From Chamaecrista fasciculata (taxonomy: Eukaryota > Streptophyta > Magnoliopsida > Fabales > Fabaceae): a stretch of DNA of 64,000 nucleotides. The notes below the pieces were generated by a model. It was not told where the DNA came from and ran no database searches. It worked only from the letters and a program-made list of their open reading frames with translations. Shown piece after piece: positions 1 to 11,156 of this stretch. The stretch's first letter is position 1. Each line of letters opens with the position of its first letter. The translations under genes were made by a program, and so were the position numbers. The stretch covers positions 1 to 64,000 of the forward strand of contig QANZ01000352.1 in NCBI GenBank assembly GCA_003254925.1, written 5' to 3'.

Positions 1-169
1 GCCTCCATCAGCAGCGGAGGAAAAGAGGTTCGAGGGAGGTTTTTAGGTGAGGAGAGAGAAGAAAAAAAAGGAATGAACGACGTGGGAGAGAGAGAGTTCT
101 GGTTTTGGGTGAAATAAACTAAAAATCTCAAATTATTTCTTCTTTCTTACATTTTGGTTCTATTATATA

Positions 170-400
170 CAAAAAGGTCCTTGATGCAAAAACTTAAACT
201 TTTAAGAGTTAAAAATCAATTTTGTCTTTTTTTTTAACAGAAAAATAGATGGAAACTGTTAGAGGGACTAACTTTACCAAATTTTGCATAACTGGGGGAC
301 CAATATGGAACGAAAAATAACTGGGGGACCAATTTAGAACACTGAGCATAACTGGGGGACCAAAATAGGATTTTGGCCACCAACTAATAAAAGTAAAAGA
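170..400. repeat. one-sided GGGGACC-type repeat fragment
   Basis: Three copies of the 14-mer aactgggggaccaa occur at 290-303, 319-332 and 350-363. They are spaced 29-31 bp apart and separated by unrelated sequence. The motif resembles the arms of the fold-back elements elsewhere in the window, but I see no convincing inverted partner to the left, so this is probably a truncated or decayed copy. No gene is visible between 1 and 414. Confidence 0.4.
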
Positions 401-414
401 AAGTATGATGAAAG

Positions 415-779
415 TGTTGGGCTTTCTTTCAAAGTCCCACATCGTGTGGGAATAAAATTGAGGGGGTGAGAGGCTTGTATAAATAGGAGTGAGGTATGAG
501 CTTCTTTGGCACCACAACTTACATAGAAATCCTAATAAGTGTATTGGGGTTTGGGTAGTTGTGAGTCATTTTTTGAGAGAGGGTTTGCAATTTTCTCCGG
601 TCAAAAATTGTATTGAGGAGGGTTTGTAATTCTTCCGTGCAAAAATTACAAATAGTGAATTTTGTCCCAGAGGGGGCCGTGGAGTAGGTCTTGAGGCACC
701 GAACCACGTTAAAGATTTGTGTTCGTTTCTCCGTTTCCTCTTCCTTTATTTCTTGTGTGGGTTGCGCTTCCGCCCAACA
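415..779 (+). repeat. 5' LTR of the TRIM element
   Basis: The repeat is 365 bp, TG...CA bounded, with short inverted ends TGTTGGG/CCCAACA. It holds a possible promoter: GTCCCACATCG at 434-444 and TATAAATA at 478-485. Confidence 0.92.
434..485 (+). promoter_or_regulatory. snRNA-type USE plus TATA box inside the LTR
   Basis: GTCCCACATCG (434-444) matches the plant upstream sequence element of snRNA genes (RTCCCACATCG). A TATA box, TATAAATA, starts at 478, leaving 33 bp between the two. In plant snRNA genes a gap of about 33-34 bp goes with RNA polymerase II and about 23-24 bp with polymerase III, so this spacing is of the Pol II type. The same pair is repeated in the right LTR at 1522-1573. 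That the LTR is transcribed from it is inference. Confidence 0.6.
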
Positions 780-1150
780 AGTGGTATCAAAGCCAGGTTG
801 AAGTCCAGGGAGGAAGAAGGGAGAGGAAGGAGCAAGTGGGTCAGCAGAAGGTTCCGGCACTGCAACATCAAGAGAGGTTGGTTCAGTCTAGCTTTTGATT
901 TTAATTCCATTTTTGAAGTTAGTTTTCTGGAATTTGGAGTGGTTGTCTGTTAGACTGTTTGTGGTTGTTGGTTGCTTGTGGTGCTGGTTATTGGCTGTCT
1001 GTTTTGTGGTGTTGGTTATTGGTTGTCTGTTTATATGATGATGACGACCATGAGGTTTTAAAGTTCCGTTATTTGATGGGAGAACGGAATTGAGATAAAA
1101 GATAAAAAGTGGAGGTGTTGTGTGTGCAACGAGGAGAGGTTGTGCGAGTG

Positions 1151-1380
1151 ATGAGATGCTACGTTGGCAACGAGGAGATGCTGCACAAGCAAGAAGAGAT
1201 GTCATGCAGGTGAAGAGATACCGTGCTGACAATGCTATGCAAGCGACGAGGGGATGCCACGTATGTGATGAGAGGATACTGTGTTGGTGACGAAGAGATG
1301 CTACACAAGCAAGAAGAGATGTCATGCAGGTGAAAAGATGCCGTGCTGACGATGTTGTGCAAGCGACGAGGAGATGCCAC
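1151..1380 (+). repeat. 120-bp tandem repeat in the TRIM interior
   Basis: A unit with the motif aagcaagaagagatgtcatg recurs at an exact 120-bp period (compare 1171-1240 with 1291-1360). It is two copies long, slightly diverged, and rich in gaggagatg motifs. It has no coding sense. Confidence 0.75.
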
Positions 1381-1502
1381 ACAGATTATTTGAGGGAGGA
1401 CTACAGTGTTCTCGGAGATGGAAATCAGAAAGCTGAGTATGTAGAGAGGTCAGTTTTTCTGATAGAGTTTGATTATGTGGGACTTTGAATGAAGGGAGGA
1501 TT

Positions 1503-1867
1503 TGTTGGGCTTTCTTTCAAAGTCCCACATCGTGTGGGAATAAAATTGAGGGGGTGAGAGGCTTGTATAAATAGGAGTGAGGTATGAGCTTCTTTGGCAC
1601 CACAACTTACATAGAAATCCTAATAAGTGTATTGGGGTTTGGGTAGTTGTGAGTCATTTTTTGAGAGAGGGTTTGCAATTTTCTCCGGTCAAAAATTGTA
1701 TTGAGGAGGGTTTGTAATTCTTCCGTGCAAAAATTACAAATAGTGAATTTTGTCCCAGAGGGGGCCGTGGAGTAGGTCTTGAGGCACCGAACCACGTTAA
1801 AGATTTGTGTTCGTTTCTCCGTTTCCTCTTCCTTTATTTCTTGTGTGGGTTGCGCTTCCGCCCAACA
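1503..1867 (+). repeat. 3' LTR of the TRIM element
   Basis: This is a 365-bp copy of 415-779 with no difference that I can see. The target duplication gaaag follows at 1868. Confidence 0.92.
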
Positions 1868-1872
1868 GAAAG

Positions 1873-2446
1873 ATGAATAGAATAGATTTAGTTCTGTACT
1901 CTATGGAACTATATTTTGAGATCTGTGTATAATAATTTAAAAATTCTTGATATTTTTATGAAACACACAAATAATATGGATTTTTGAGATATAATTTAAC
2001 ACTACAGAAAGAATGAAATAAAGCTCTGTCCGTAAGATTACTTTTTGTGTGTGACTGGGAAGATAGATGCTTTTCATGTTATTGCATTGTGAAGATGACT
2101 GCCATAGTTTCAAGTCCTAATTCATCACTTAATATTTCTGAATTAGAAGGGATTAATTGATTGAATGACCCCCAAATTAATATTTATCATTTAATGTGCT
2201 TTGAGTGGACCCTTCTCAATATATATAATTATATATATGTCCCATCCTTAATTACTATATTCTTACCCTAAATTAATATTATATAGACATCATATTCATA
2301 GCCATAGGTATAGCTGTTGCCTTCATATATAGATGTATGTAAACTTCATATCTAGATTAATTAAAACACTAAACTTCAAAAAAGACCTAGCCAGCAAATG
2401 GTCGATCACAAAACTAGAGTGTCATTAATTATATTCTCCAAGGAAT

Positions 2447-2483
<37 letters not shown>

Positions 2484-3596
2484 CATCTTACATCATCGTT
2501 AGCACAATACACGCAGTGGTAGTTGGTAGCATATATAGGCATATATATACAAACGGGTCAGCTTTGTAACTTGTGGTCATCCATCATCATATATATAGAA
2601 GCAATTCTGAATTCTGAATTCCGATCAAAAGTCTCTGGGCAAACGGGCATACCACCCAAACCTGCCCGCATTTTCCAATGTGAGAGACTACTTGCCAAAT
2701 TAAAAGTTTCTTGTCAATGAATCACGCACCATGGATATATTATATGCCATCTATCTTTTCCTATAGTAAAACTAAGCAAATAAAAGAAGAGAGAGAGAGA
2801 GATCTTAAAGTTCCTAATATGGATTATATTCCTGATTAAGGCTAAGATTTGCTTCAACTTTGGGTAGGGTTAAACTAATTAAGACAATCTTACCAACCCC
2901 ATCATGCACTTTTCCCATTGGTTCTCATTCAAAAACTTAAAAAAAAACCCGCTCTTTAGTCTGACTAGTGTAGTTTTTCCTTTTTTGGTTTTTTAATTTA
3001 GAATACATTGCGTTGCTTTTCAGCTCTTGCTTTAATTATGACGTGACGTCAACCCAATCAATATTAGGCAATAGCAATACGCAGCTGTATTATGAATGTG
3101 ACGTCAGGCATGCAATAGTGAGGCACAAAGCATAGGATTTTGGACTCAACACATATGGGTCCAACTCAGCCATATATATGTTATTTGGGTTGCTTATGAA
3201 TTCATTGTGATCGGGCCTTAATTTATGGGTCAACGTTTGTGTATAATTTTTTAGAATTCTTTTGTTGAAGAATGAGAAAATTCTGTGTATTATTTATAAA
3301 GAAGTTTGAATAAAAATAAATACAATGATATAATCAATTCTTAATTACTATACAATCAATGGTAGGTTGGCTAACTAACTCACCAGCTCACTCGAGCTAG
3401 CCCACCACGAGCCGCGAGTTAAGTGAGCCAACCCACTCGAGCTAAAATTTTTGGCGAGCCAGATTTTCTCAACCCAGCTCGCCAATTTTGGTGGGTTAAA
3501 CGAGCCAGCCCACCAGGCCTGGCTCGTTTTGACGGCTCTACATGAAACGCGCAAACATGTAAGTGTACGCCAACATTTTTTCCCACTGAAAATATC
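1873..3596. other. AT-rich intergenic stretch, no gene seen
   Basis: There is no reading frame with plant coding character. A (TA)n microsatellite lies at 2450-2480 and a GA tract near 2787-2803. A comparatively GC-rich block at 3361-3550 with repeated ctcgagct/gagccagcccacc words is probably an old repeat fragment. Two TGACGTCA-like words occur around 3044-3105, but no gene follows them. Confidence 0.5.
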
Positions 3597-4299
3597 GGGC
3601 CTGCTTGATTTTGTTTTTTCAAAATAATTTTTTAAAAACAATTCTTAAACTTACTTTTAAAAAAACAAAAAGTAAAGAAAAATATGTTTGATAAATTTTT
3701 CTTAAAGATTGTTTTAAAAATAGAGGAAAAAAAACGTGTTTGATAATGCTAATTCTAGTTTGAAATAACACATTTGATAGAATAAAAAGTTGCAAATAAT
3801 TTCCATGTTGCCACCGCTTCTTTTTAGAAAACAGAAAAATCAAAATCAAAACATGTTTAAGTTGTTCTGTATTTTTTACTTTTTAAACCAGTATTCTGTT
3901 TTTCTAATTTTAAAACTTATTTATAAAAACACTAAAATCAAACAAGTTTTTCTTTTCTTTTTTTTTAGTTTTAAAAAACAAAAACAATGTTTGGAAAACA
4001 TAATCAAACACCATATCTATTGATCTATAATTCACATCAAAGTCCCTTCATAGCTAGAACCTCGAAGTCAAAAACCCAAGTAGATTTTTAGATTTGTTTG
4101 ATTCCTATTTCTAAGAATAACTTTTTAAAATTACTTTTGGAGTTGAGAATACTTACGAGTAATTTTCTAATTTTTAAGTTTTAAAAACAGTACTTGATGT
4201 TTTAAATTTTAAAATAAAAATAAAATAATATCATCAAACATATTTTTTTTCTTTTTAAAAATAAACAATTCTTATTAAGAAAAGAAATCAAACACGCCC
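3597..4299. mobile_element. probable TIR element (MITE-like)
   Basis: The left end GGGCCTGCTTGATTT is matched by the reverse complement of the right end (GGGCGTGTTTGATTT). The interior is a run of imperfect A/T-rich inverted words with no coding capacity. Ends of the GGGYCTGTTTGATT type are common in PIF/Harbinger-like MITEs. I could not define a target duplication, so the boundaries are approximate. Confidence 0.5.
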
Positions 4300-4987
4300 T
4301 TTGTTTTTGTTTTATAGATAGTGCCTGAAGTCTCAACTCCCATTCCCTCAGATAACCTCATGCCTCATCGAGCTTTATCACTTTCTATCAATATAAAAAG
4401 ATCCTCATCGTGTTTCTTATGTTGTCAATTTGTTCGCTTGCCGAATACATCATGGTTCAGGCTTTATGTTTCTTATCTTAAAGCTCCAAGAAAAGAAAGC
4501 TTTATGTTGTCAATTTGTCATTGAATCAGAAACCCAAAACTAAAAATTTTTCCTATCAGGGTCCAGGGTCCCCTTGCACGTGAATATTCTCCTCGCTGTG
4601 GTTTTCAAAGGAATGGACACGATCCATATAAGACGTTAAACAATCGACAAACTGAGAATTAGGCGACAATTTGCATAGTTCACATTCAACACGCAATCAA
4701 ATAGACAAAAGTAGCTTTCCAAGCATAGTCCAAGAGGTGAGAAACCTGTCACCTTAGTATCATGTATAATTAGCATAGTGTCTTCAAATTTGTATGAATT
4801 GTTTAGACTTTAGACAGCCCACGAACTAATTTATTGGACCATCCCCATCTCCATTACCACCGACAATAACTTATTCAGTACCAACTAATCTATCGGGTTA
4901 CATAAATGAACCAATGTTCAATCCCTTCCCAGAATTACAGTCTCACCTGACAAGTGAAACCAAATTAGAGCTTTCCTTAAAAAAGGA
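4300..4987. other. intergenic, probable 3' flank of the S26-like gene
   Basis: No convincing gene is present. The right part probably includes the 3' untranslated region of the minus-strand gene that ends at 4988. The short open frame at 4321-4524 has no recognisable protein character. Confidence 0.45.
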
Positions 4988-7942
4988 TCAGGCTTTAAGA
5001 CGTTTTGCCATCTCATCAACATCCAGTTCCATTTCCAACACTGATGAATCGTAAACCTTGCTGTAATAACTGGTAAACGAGTAAAATATATAAATCACCA
5101 AAAGGGCCACCCCCAATTTGTACATAAGAAATTAAGCTGAGAAATGTGGCTCACCTATTCACCACTGGGCCATGATCTACAGCAGTTCTCATGGAATATA
5201 TGACTCTGCCTACAATATCTGTCATCTGAATTGGACCAAATACTCGACTGTCATGAGCTTCCTGCCATTTTGAGTGGGAATGGTCAAACAAAGAAAAACC
5301 CCTTTTTCCGAAAGGCATGTGAGGAGTCAAAAGCGCCAAAATACTACAGCTGATCCCAAATAATTGAGGAAAAAGTTACAATGAAGCTGAGAGATGCTTC
5401 AACTATTTCAAACTTGTTAAGAGTTTCCAACAAGTATAGGGCTGAAAACTAATTATATTACCACAATCATATGCTACTACGTAGATAACATTTGAGAGCT
5501 CTCTGCTAAAAATCTTTATTCTTTGAGACCCATTTGATTTTTTTTTTTTGACAAAAAAAAATCTCTAACAATAGGAAAGTTTTTCAGTTTATGTAAAAGG
5601 TAGTTTATTTTTGTTACTATTGCTATTTGAAAGAAGCTATATGGATTCTGGAGGTGGTATAGTGCACGGTGAAGGGAAAAAAAAGAAAGAAAGAAACACC
5701 ATACTCTTTTTCTCAAGACTGTAAACTGAATTTTGACAATTGCCCTACTGATGAAGAATTTGAATCATTTCAATTATCTGACTAGGACAAGGAAATTTAA
5801 CCAGAAACCAACGTCCAAATCAAGTCAATTTTATCAACAATAATTAAGAAAAAGAACAAGGAAGAAACCTAATACAAGCATATCAGTAAGTACTCAGCTC
5901 AAAATACATGTAATCTTCTGTATGATAAGAAATGCATACCATTTTACTCTGTAAACAACAACTGCAAAGTGCTTAGAACTATTAAAAGGGTTCAAAATGA
6001 TCCGCCCAGCTAGCATATTTGAAATAATGATGTGACTACAATGATTAGTTGGCCGCAAGTAAATCAATTCATACCTTGGGTTTCAAATCTCTGTTGTCAG
6101 CCACCACCCAGCATTCGTTCTCCTGAAGAGTAAAGGGCTCATCATTTTCATTGGAGGAAACCATTTCATAGCCTTCAATGGCAGCTAATCTTCTTATCAG
6201 ATAGCTTTCTTTATTGTCCGGGGCCTTCAAGACCACCACATCTCCTACGGAAACACTCCTGTCAATGGAACATGTATATTAGTGGTCAATAACATTGAAT
6301 ACAACATGTAATAAGATCCAGATGACAAAATAAAACTGTCAAAATGTTATTTTTTGTAGAACAATATGGAATTACAATAACCAAATTGAACAAAGACTAG
6401 CTAGCTTTCAGATTTTTTAATTGCCAGTCAGAAACATTATTGAGTTTGGCCACGACTTATATCATACCACACCGTCCCTATGTATCGACCTAATAAAATA
6501 CTAAAATATATAAAAAAAAAAAATTTAGGCGTAACTGGTTGCAGCTTGCAAGACATGGATAAAGCTAATTGCAAAACAGGAAGCCACCACGTTTAGGCAA
6601 AACATTTGCCATGACTAAATATTATAATTGAAAAGGAACTATATCAAAATTTTGGACTTATATGTAGTCATCGTGTAAAGTTTCATTGACAGAACAGATT
6701 TATTAACATAGGAAGAGCCAAATTCATTAATAACAAAAACATCCTGGTAACTCACTCACATTTCTCATGCCATAAATAATGTTTTAGCGTAACTATAGTT
6801 CAGGAAATAAACTGTAGTCACAGTTCACACACTTTTCTCTGTGGAATACATGATGCAGAACCAGAAAGAAAACAAAACAAAACTGTGGATGTGGTTTCAG
6901 GTGAATAATTTATCATGTGTCCAACATAAATTGGTCCATATAAGCTGACTTCAGTGACTTGCATAAACGTAAGTAAATTTGCAAAAAGGAAAGTATATGG
7001 TGATATGTATGAGTGACAGTGATTACAGTGGAAGTGTTATTGATGCTAATTTGCGAACAAGAGTTACTCCTTTTCTTGATATAGTAGGGGCCATCTCCTC
7101 TCCTTCATTATTGTGCAAGTACGTCAATTTTCCAGGCATATTCTTCCAAATAGTGCGAGCCTTGCCCACGGCTGAACTTTTTTGGCAGCTCTATATCACA
7201 TTATTGAATGAATCAGAAAGCTTGTAAGCAAAGATTTTGAGCGCTTGCAATGATGCACATATGCAGTATGCAGAAAGGGCAGATTGTATTTGTGCAATAG
7301 TAGAACTTGAACTACTTGAATCCTGAGGACATATTACTTTCTTTTTTATAGATGGAAATATGGAATGGATACTCAATACTTTGTTAATAATTTTTCCAAT
7401 TGAAGTTATAGCAAAGACAAAGGCATACTTCGAGGATAATAGCTCAACTTTCATATGTGAGCCTCAAATATGCTCTTCACAAATCTATACTTCAAATATC
7501 CCCTCATATGATCACCTCAATTTCAAATAGACCAAGTCTAACATCTACCAATGAATTCATGAATCTGCTAATTTTTTAGTATCTTCAAAACACTATGACA
7601 AAAAGATTTTTTATGACGATCAAAATGAATATTACCAAATCTAACAGGCGTCTCTTCAAAACCCACAATAAATTCTATACTAGTTAATATAAGAAGAAAA
7701 GAAGGGGTGTTCAATCCCAATGAGAGAGTCAGGGCAATGGAAGGTGGTTCAACCGTGGAAACACGCAATTATACAAAACTAGATAACTAAGATAAAAGCA
7801 ATCAACACAAAGATGATAAATAATAAAACCTAACAAAAACAGAAACAGAATTAGAGAGTAAGGGAAAGACCTCCAAACTGATTGCTAAGGAGTACTCGAT
7901 CTTGAATAACAGGTGCCGACATCGTGCAACGAGCGAAGCCAT
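4988..7942 (-). CDS. S26/IMP-like mitochondrial inner-membrane-peptidase family protein, probably inactive
   Basis: Five exons join in frame to 189 aa: 7942-7871, 7160-7027, 6258-6075, 5261-5155 and 5060-4988. The product matches the plant peptidase S24/S26 family usually annotated as mitochondrial inner membrane protease subunit. Recognisable blocks are GEEMAPT (44-50), GDVVVLK (74-80), YLIRRLAAIEG (88-98), an ADN-type block near 130 and SRVFGPI further on. In active IMP enzymes the first block is GDSMxPT with the nucleophile Ser, and a Lys sits in the IKR motif. Here these positions are Glu46 and Arg91, so peptidase activity is unlikely. The N-terminus is short, with no clear membrane helix. 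The exon 1/exon 2 junction is the least certain, because about ten residues found in relatives seem missing and a small exon may have been overlooked. Transcription is toward the left, downstream of the RHON1-like gene on the same strand. Confidence 0.82.
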
Positions 7943-8019
7943 TGCGAAGGGCGAGAGAGAACAGTCCCGGAATTTCACTTCCTGAACCCATTAAAATAAA
8001 CCAATTTTTTTTCTTTTTA

Positions 8020-8777
8020 GGTCAAAAACCTTTTTGGGTCCCTAATGTTTACCCAAGTTTCGTTTTGGTCCATAATATTTCCTAAAAGTTTCATCTTTGG
8101 TCCCTAACTGTTGAATAAGGTCATATTTATTTTGTTTTACGATTAAATCAGAGCTACGGGTTAAATTTAACGAGCTTTCTCTATGTCTAGTTAGAATTAT
8201 AGACAGATAAGGTCAAATTGAGTAAAAAAATGGGCTGCTTGTTTTATGAATTTATTCATATTTCTCTTGATTTAAATTTGAATGCAACGAAATCGAAGTT
8301 ACAAATTACTCTTGACAAGTTCTTTATTCGGTTGAGGTCGTTGACAAATGAGGTCAAGTAGTACTCTGAAAGTAAATTTGGTCAAAACATCAATGTTAAC
8401 TTTCAAAGTACTATTTGACCTCGTTTGTTAATGGTCCTAATTAGACAAGAAAGAACTCGTTAAGAGTATCTTGTAGCTCCGATACCATTACATTCATATT
8501 TGAAACGAGAGAGATATGACCAAATTTATGAAACAAGCAGCCCATTTCAAGCATGATTTCATGATCGATTTGGCCTCGTTTGCCAATAGCTCCAACTAAC
8601 TAAAGAAATAACTTATCAAATTTAACTCATAACTCTGATTTAATTGCATTCGGGTTTGAAACGAGATAGATATGACCATATTCAATAATTAGAAACCACT
8701 GATGAAACTTTTAGGAAACATTAATAATCAAAACGAAACTTTAGATAAAAGTTGGAGATCAAAATAAATTTTGTACC
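8020..8777. mobile_element. fold-back (inverted-repeat) element
   Basis: The left arm contains caagtttcgttttggtcc and cctaaaagtttcatc. It is mirrored by gatgaaacttttagg and caaaacgaaacttt near 8700-8750. The arms run for well over 150 bp each and extend into related inner segments (gagagatatgacca, and a segment with a GACCTCGTTTG word). It is non-coding. Inner segments recur at about 9240-9640 and 53165-54330. Confidence 0.65.
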
Positions 8778-8882
8778 TTGCTTTTATTAATTTTAGTTGG
8801 AACGTTCAAATTAGTCTTACATCCTTACCTCTGAAGTTTATTTTTATCATGTATCTGTCATAATATTAAAATTGGTACTGTA

Positions 8883-9208
8883 TATTTTTATGAGTAAACT
8901 ACTAAATTGGTCCCTGGATTATTGACTCGCTGACAAATTGGTCCCTGAATTTAGGAAATTGACAAATAGGTCCCCGAATTTTTCTAAGGAGTCAAATAGG
9001 TCCCCGAATCTTTCTAACATTTGTCAAATAGGTCCTTCTGTGCATGTTATTCGGGGACCTATTTGACTAACGTTAGAAAAATTCGGGGACCTATTTGACT
9101 CGTTAGAAAAATTCGGGGACCTATTTGTCAATATCCTAAATTCGGGGACCAATCTGTCAGCGAGCCAATAATCCAGGGACCAATTTGGTAGTTTACTCAT
9201 ATTTTTAT
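8883..9208. mobile_element. near-perfect fold-back MITE with 9-bp TSD
   Basis: The body is 8892-9199. The arms, starting gagtaaactactaaattggt and ending with its complement, are each about 150 bp and nearly perfectly complementary, with a small loop near 9030-9050. Each arm carries several GGTCCCYGAAT words. The direct repeat tatttttat flanks it at 8883-8891 and 9200-9208. A 9-bp duplication is typical of Mutator-like elements; family assignment is inference. Confidence 0.85.
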
Positions 9209-11156
9209 AGTAATTCAGTTTGGTCCCAAATAATTAAATATGATCATATCTTTCTCGTCTCAAGTTCAAATGTGACGAGTCCAAAGCTACGAGTTTCTTT
9301 TAACGAATAATTAGTTGGAGTTGACAACAAATCATGTCAAATTGAAGCTGAAGAGTGCATCGCTTGTTTCACAGTCAAATAAGAGAAGTTGGTCATAAAC
9401 ATTTATTTCAAATCTGAATGCAAAGAGTAACAAATCCATTTAGTTGAGACCATTAACCAATGAAATTAAATTAGGCACGAAAATAGAGTAACTCATAACT
9501 CTGAATTCGTAGTATTCAGACTTAAAACGAAAGAGATGTGACCAACTTTGATTGTTTTACGATGAAACAAGCCGTTCACTTTTCGAACTTGATTTAACCT
9601 TGCTTATTGACCACCCTAACTAAATAGAAAAGTACTCGTAAAAAGATAAATCATAGCATTCAACTTGAAAAAAAAATTATGATATATAAAAAAAGAAAGA
9701 TATTACTACACTCAATAATTTGTGATCAAAGTGAACTGCTAATCTGCTATAGAAATAATATAATCAATTTGAACATTTTGAAAAAAAAAAAAAAAAACAA
9801 AATGAATTCTAAGAAAGAAATTATAAGATCAATTTGAGCATTTAAGTTTTATTTTAATCATAAGTATTTGACTTAATTTAAATATTTAACGTGATATTAT
9901 AATTGTAAAAAATATTGAAGTCATGTTTATGGAAAATTTTATAACAGTCCTTTTTAATCAAATTTAATAAGCAAAAATACCTTTTTCTTGATTTCATAAT
10001 TACCTTTTTCATTTCTAATTTTATATCAATTTTAATTTCTTTTCTAAAATTTGTTTACTGTTAATTTTGTCTTTAAAATTTTATATTTTAGTCGATTTTA
10101 TTATTTGATCTTATTTCTTCTAATAAAATTAACGACAGAGTACATATAGATGTAGTATAAAATTATCAAGAAAAAAACTCAAATCCTAACACAGTAACAC
10201 ATTAAAAATCACAATACAATCTTTCGTTAATTTATTCAATAAAAATTATAAAACTTTTGAAGATGGAATTAACAGTAAAATTGGACGAAATTGAAAATTA
10301 ACCTAAAATTTGAAAGAAAAAAAATGGTGCTTTTGCCAATATATTAGCACAGCTAAATTATGGCTTAAACCATGACCTTTTTTGTTTTTGGCCGAAGCTT
10401 AAACCATGACCTTATTTAAGATGCATTGTAAATTTGTCAATACTAGATCAGTTTGGTTAGATCGAAGTTGAATTTTAAATTTATCGTTTGGATCTCAATC
10501 TCCTGAAAATTAAGAAAACATCAATCGCCAAATTATACGCAAAACTATTTAATGAACTTCTTAAGTTTTTTTTTTCTTGTGAAAGAAATTTAAAAGTTTT
10601 AACATACAAAGTACAAACAAAGAACTGTGTAATAAATGAATACTTATAGTAAGTAGCATTTTGGGTGTTAAAATAAGTTACAAGGCAATGGAATACTGAT
10701 AAAATGATTAACGACTATACATAATGTAATGAAAAACAATGAACAATGACCATAGTATTGATTACTGAACTTAGTGATAACACAACTCAGATTTTCATAA
10801 ATTAGCTGAAAAAAAAGAAAAGAAACTCCAAAACATGCTTGTGCTGGACTATAAAACAAAAGTTACAAGACTCGTCAAAGAAACAACCCAACTATTATCA
10901 ATAGCAAAGTAAACTAACATACCGAGAGTCCACAAGAACAAGCATGCATACCAAATTTAGGCATCTTTTAATCACTGAGGCAAAGAGCTTGACTATTTTT
11001 CTAATAATTCATGAACCCTCAAAATCAGAAGAAATGTAATATTGCAATTTACATCACAAGCCAACACAATTACAAAATAATAATTTAAAAAAAAAAACAG
11101 TAAAAGAAACATCTCTATCTGAAGTGTGTTGTCCCTTGCTTTACTTATCTAGCACA
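9209..11156. other. intergenic, diverged repeats, no gene seen
   Basis: The part 9230-9740 is a weak relative of the fold-back family at 8020-8777 (words aacgaaagagatgtgacca and gatgaaacaagccg). The rest is A/T-rich. The last 200-300 bp before 11157 probably hold the 3' untranslated region of the RHON1-like gene. One micro-insertion lies at 10380-10396. Confidence 0.45.
10363..10413 (-). repeat. oligo(A) micro-insertion with 17-bp direct repeats
   Basis: The 17-mer gcttaaaccatgacctt occurs at 10363-10379 and 10397-10413. The 17 nt between them, read on the minus strand, are ttcggccaaaaacaaaa. The layout is that of a target duplication around a tiny A-tailed insert. Confidence 0.75.

Larger units (their letters stand above)
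410..1872 (+). mobile_element. complete miniature LTR retrotransposon (TRIM) with 5-bp TSD
   Basis: Two direct repeats of 365 bp (415-779 and 1503-1867) begin TGTTGGG and end CCCAACA, and by eye they are identical. A 5-bp target duplication, gaaag, flanks the element at 410-414 and 1868-1872. A primer binding site TGGTATCAAAGCC (782-794) directly follows the left LTR and matches the 3' end of initiator tRNA-Met with one difference from the usual motif. A purine tract gaagggagga (1491-1500) precedes the right LTR. The 723-bp interior has no gag or pol reading frame, so the element is non-autonomous and needs proteins from a relative. The LTR identity suggests a recent insertion. Confidence 0.93.

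Noticed and set aside
434-485. LTR as a genuine U-snRNA gene
   Set aside because: The USE and TATA fit, but the sequence downstream does not look like U1, U2, U4, U5 or U6, and the same text occurs in both LTRs.
519-860. Open frame on the minus strand through the left TRIM LTR, repeated at 1607-1795
   Set aside because: It lies within the LTR, is antisense to the promoter-like elements and repeats only because the LTR does; there is no protein character.
888-1382. 164-aa minus-strand frame with repeated Cys, His and Ser words
   Set aside because: The repetition comes from the 120-bp DNA tandem repeat inside the TRIM; it is not a coding signal.
6979-7227. 82-aa plus-strand frame
   Set aside because: It is antisense to exon 2 of the S26-like gene, which joins in frame with its neighbours and matches the family.
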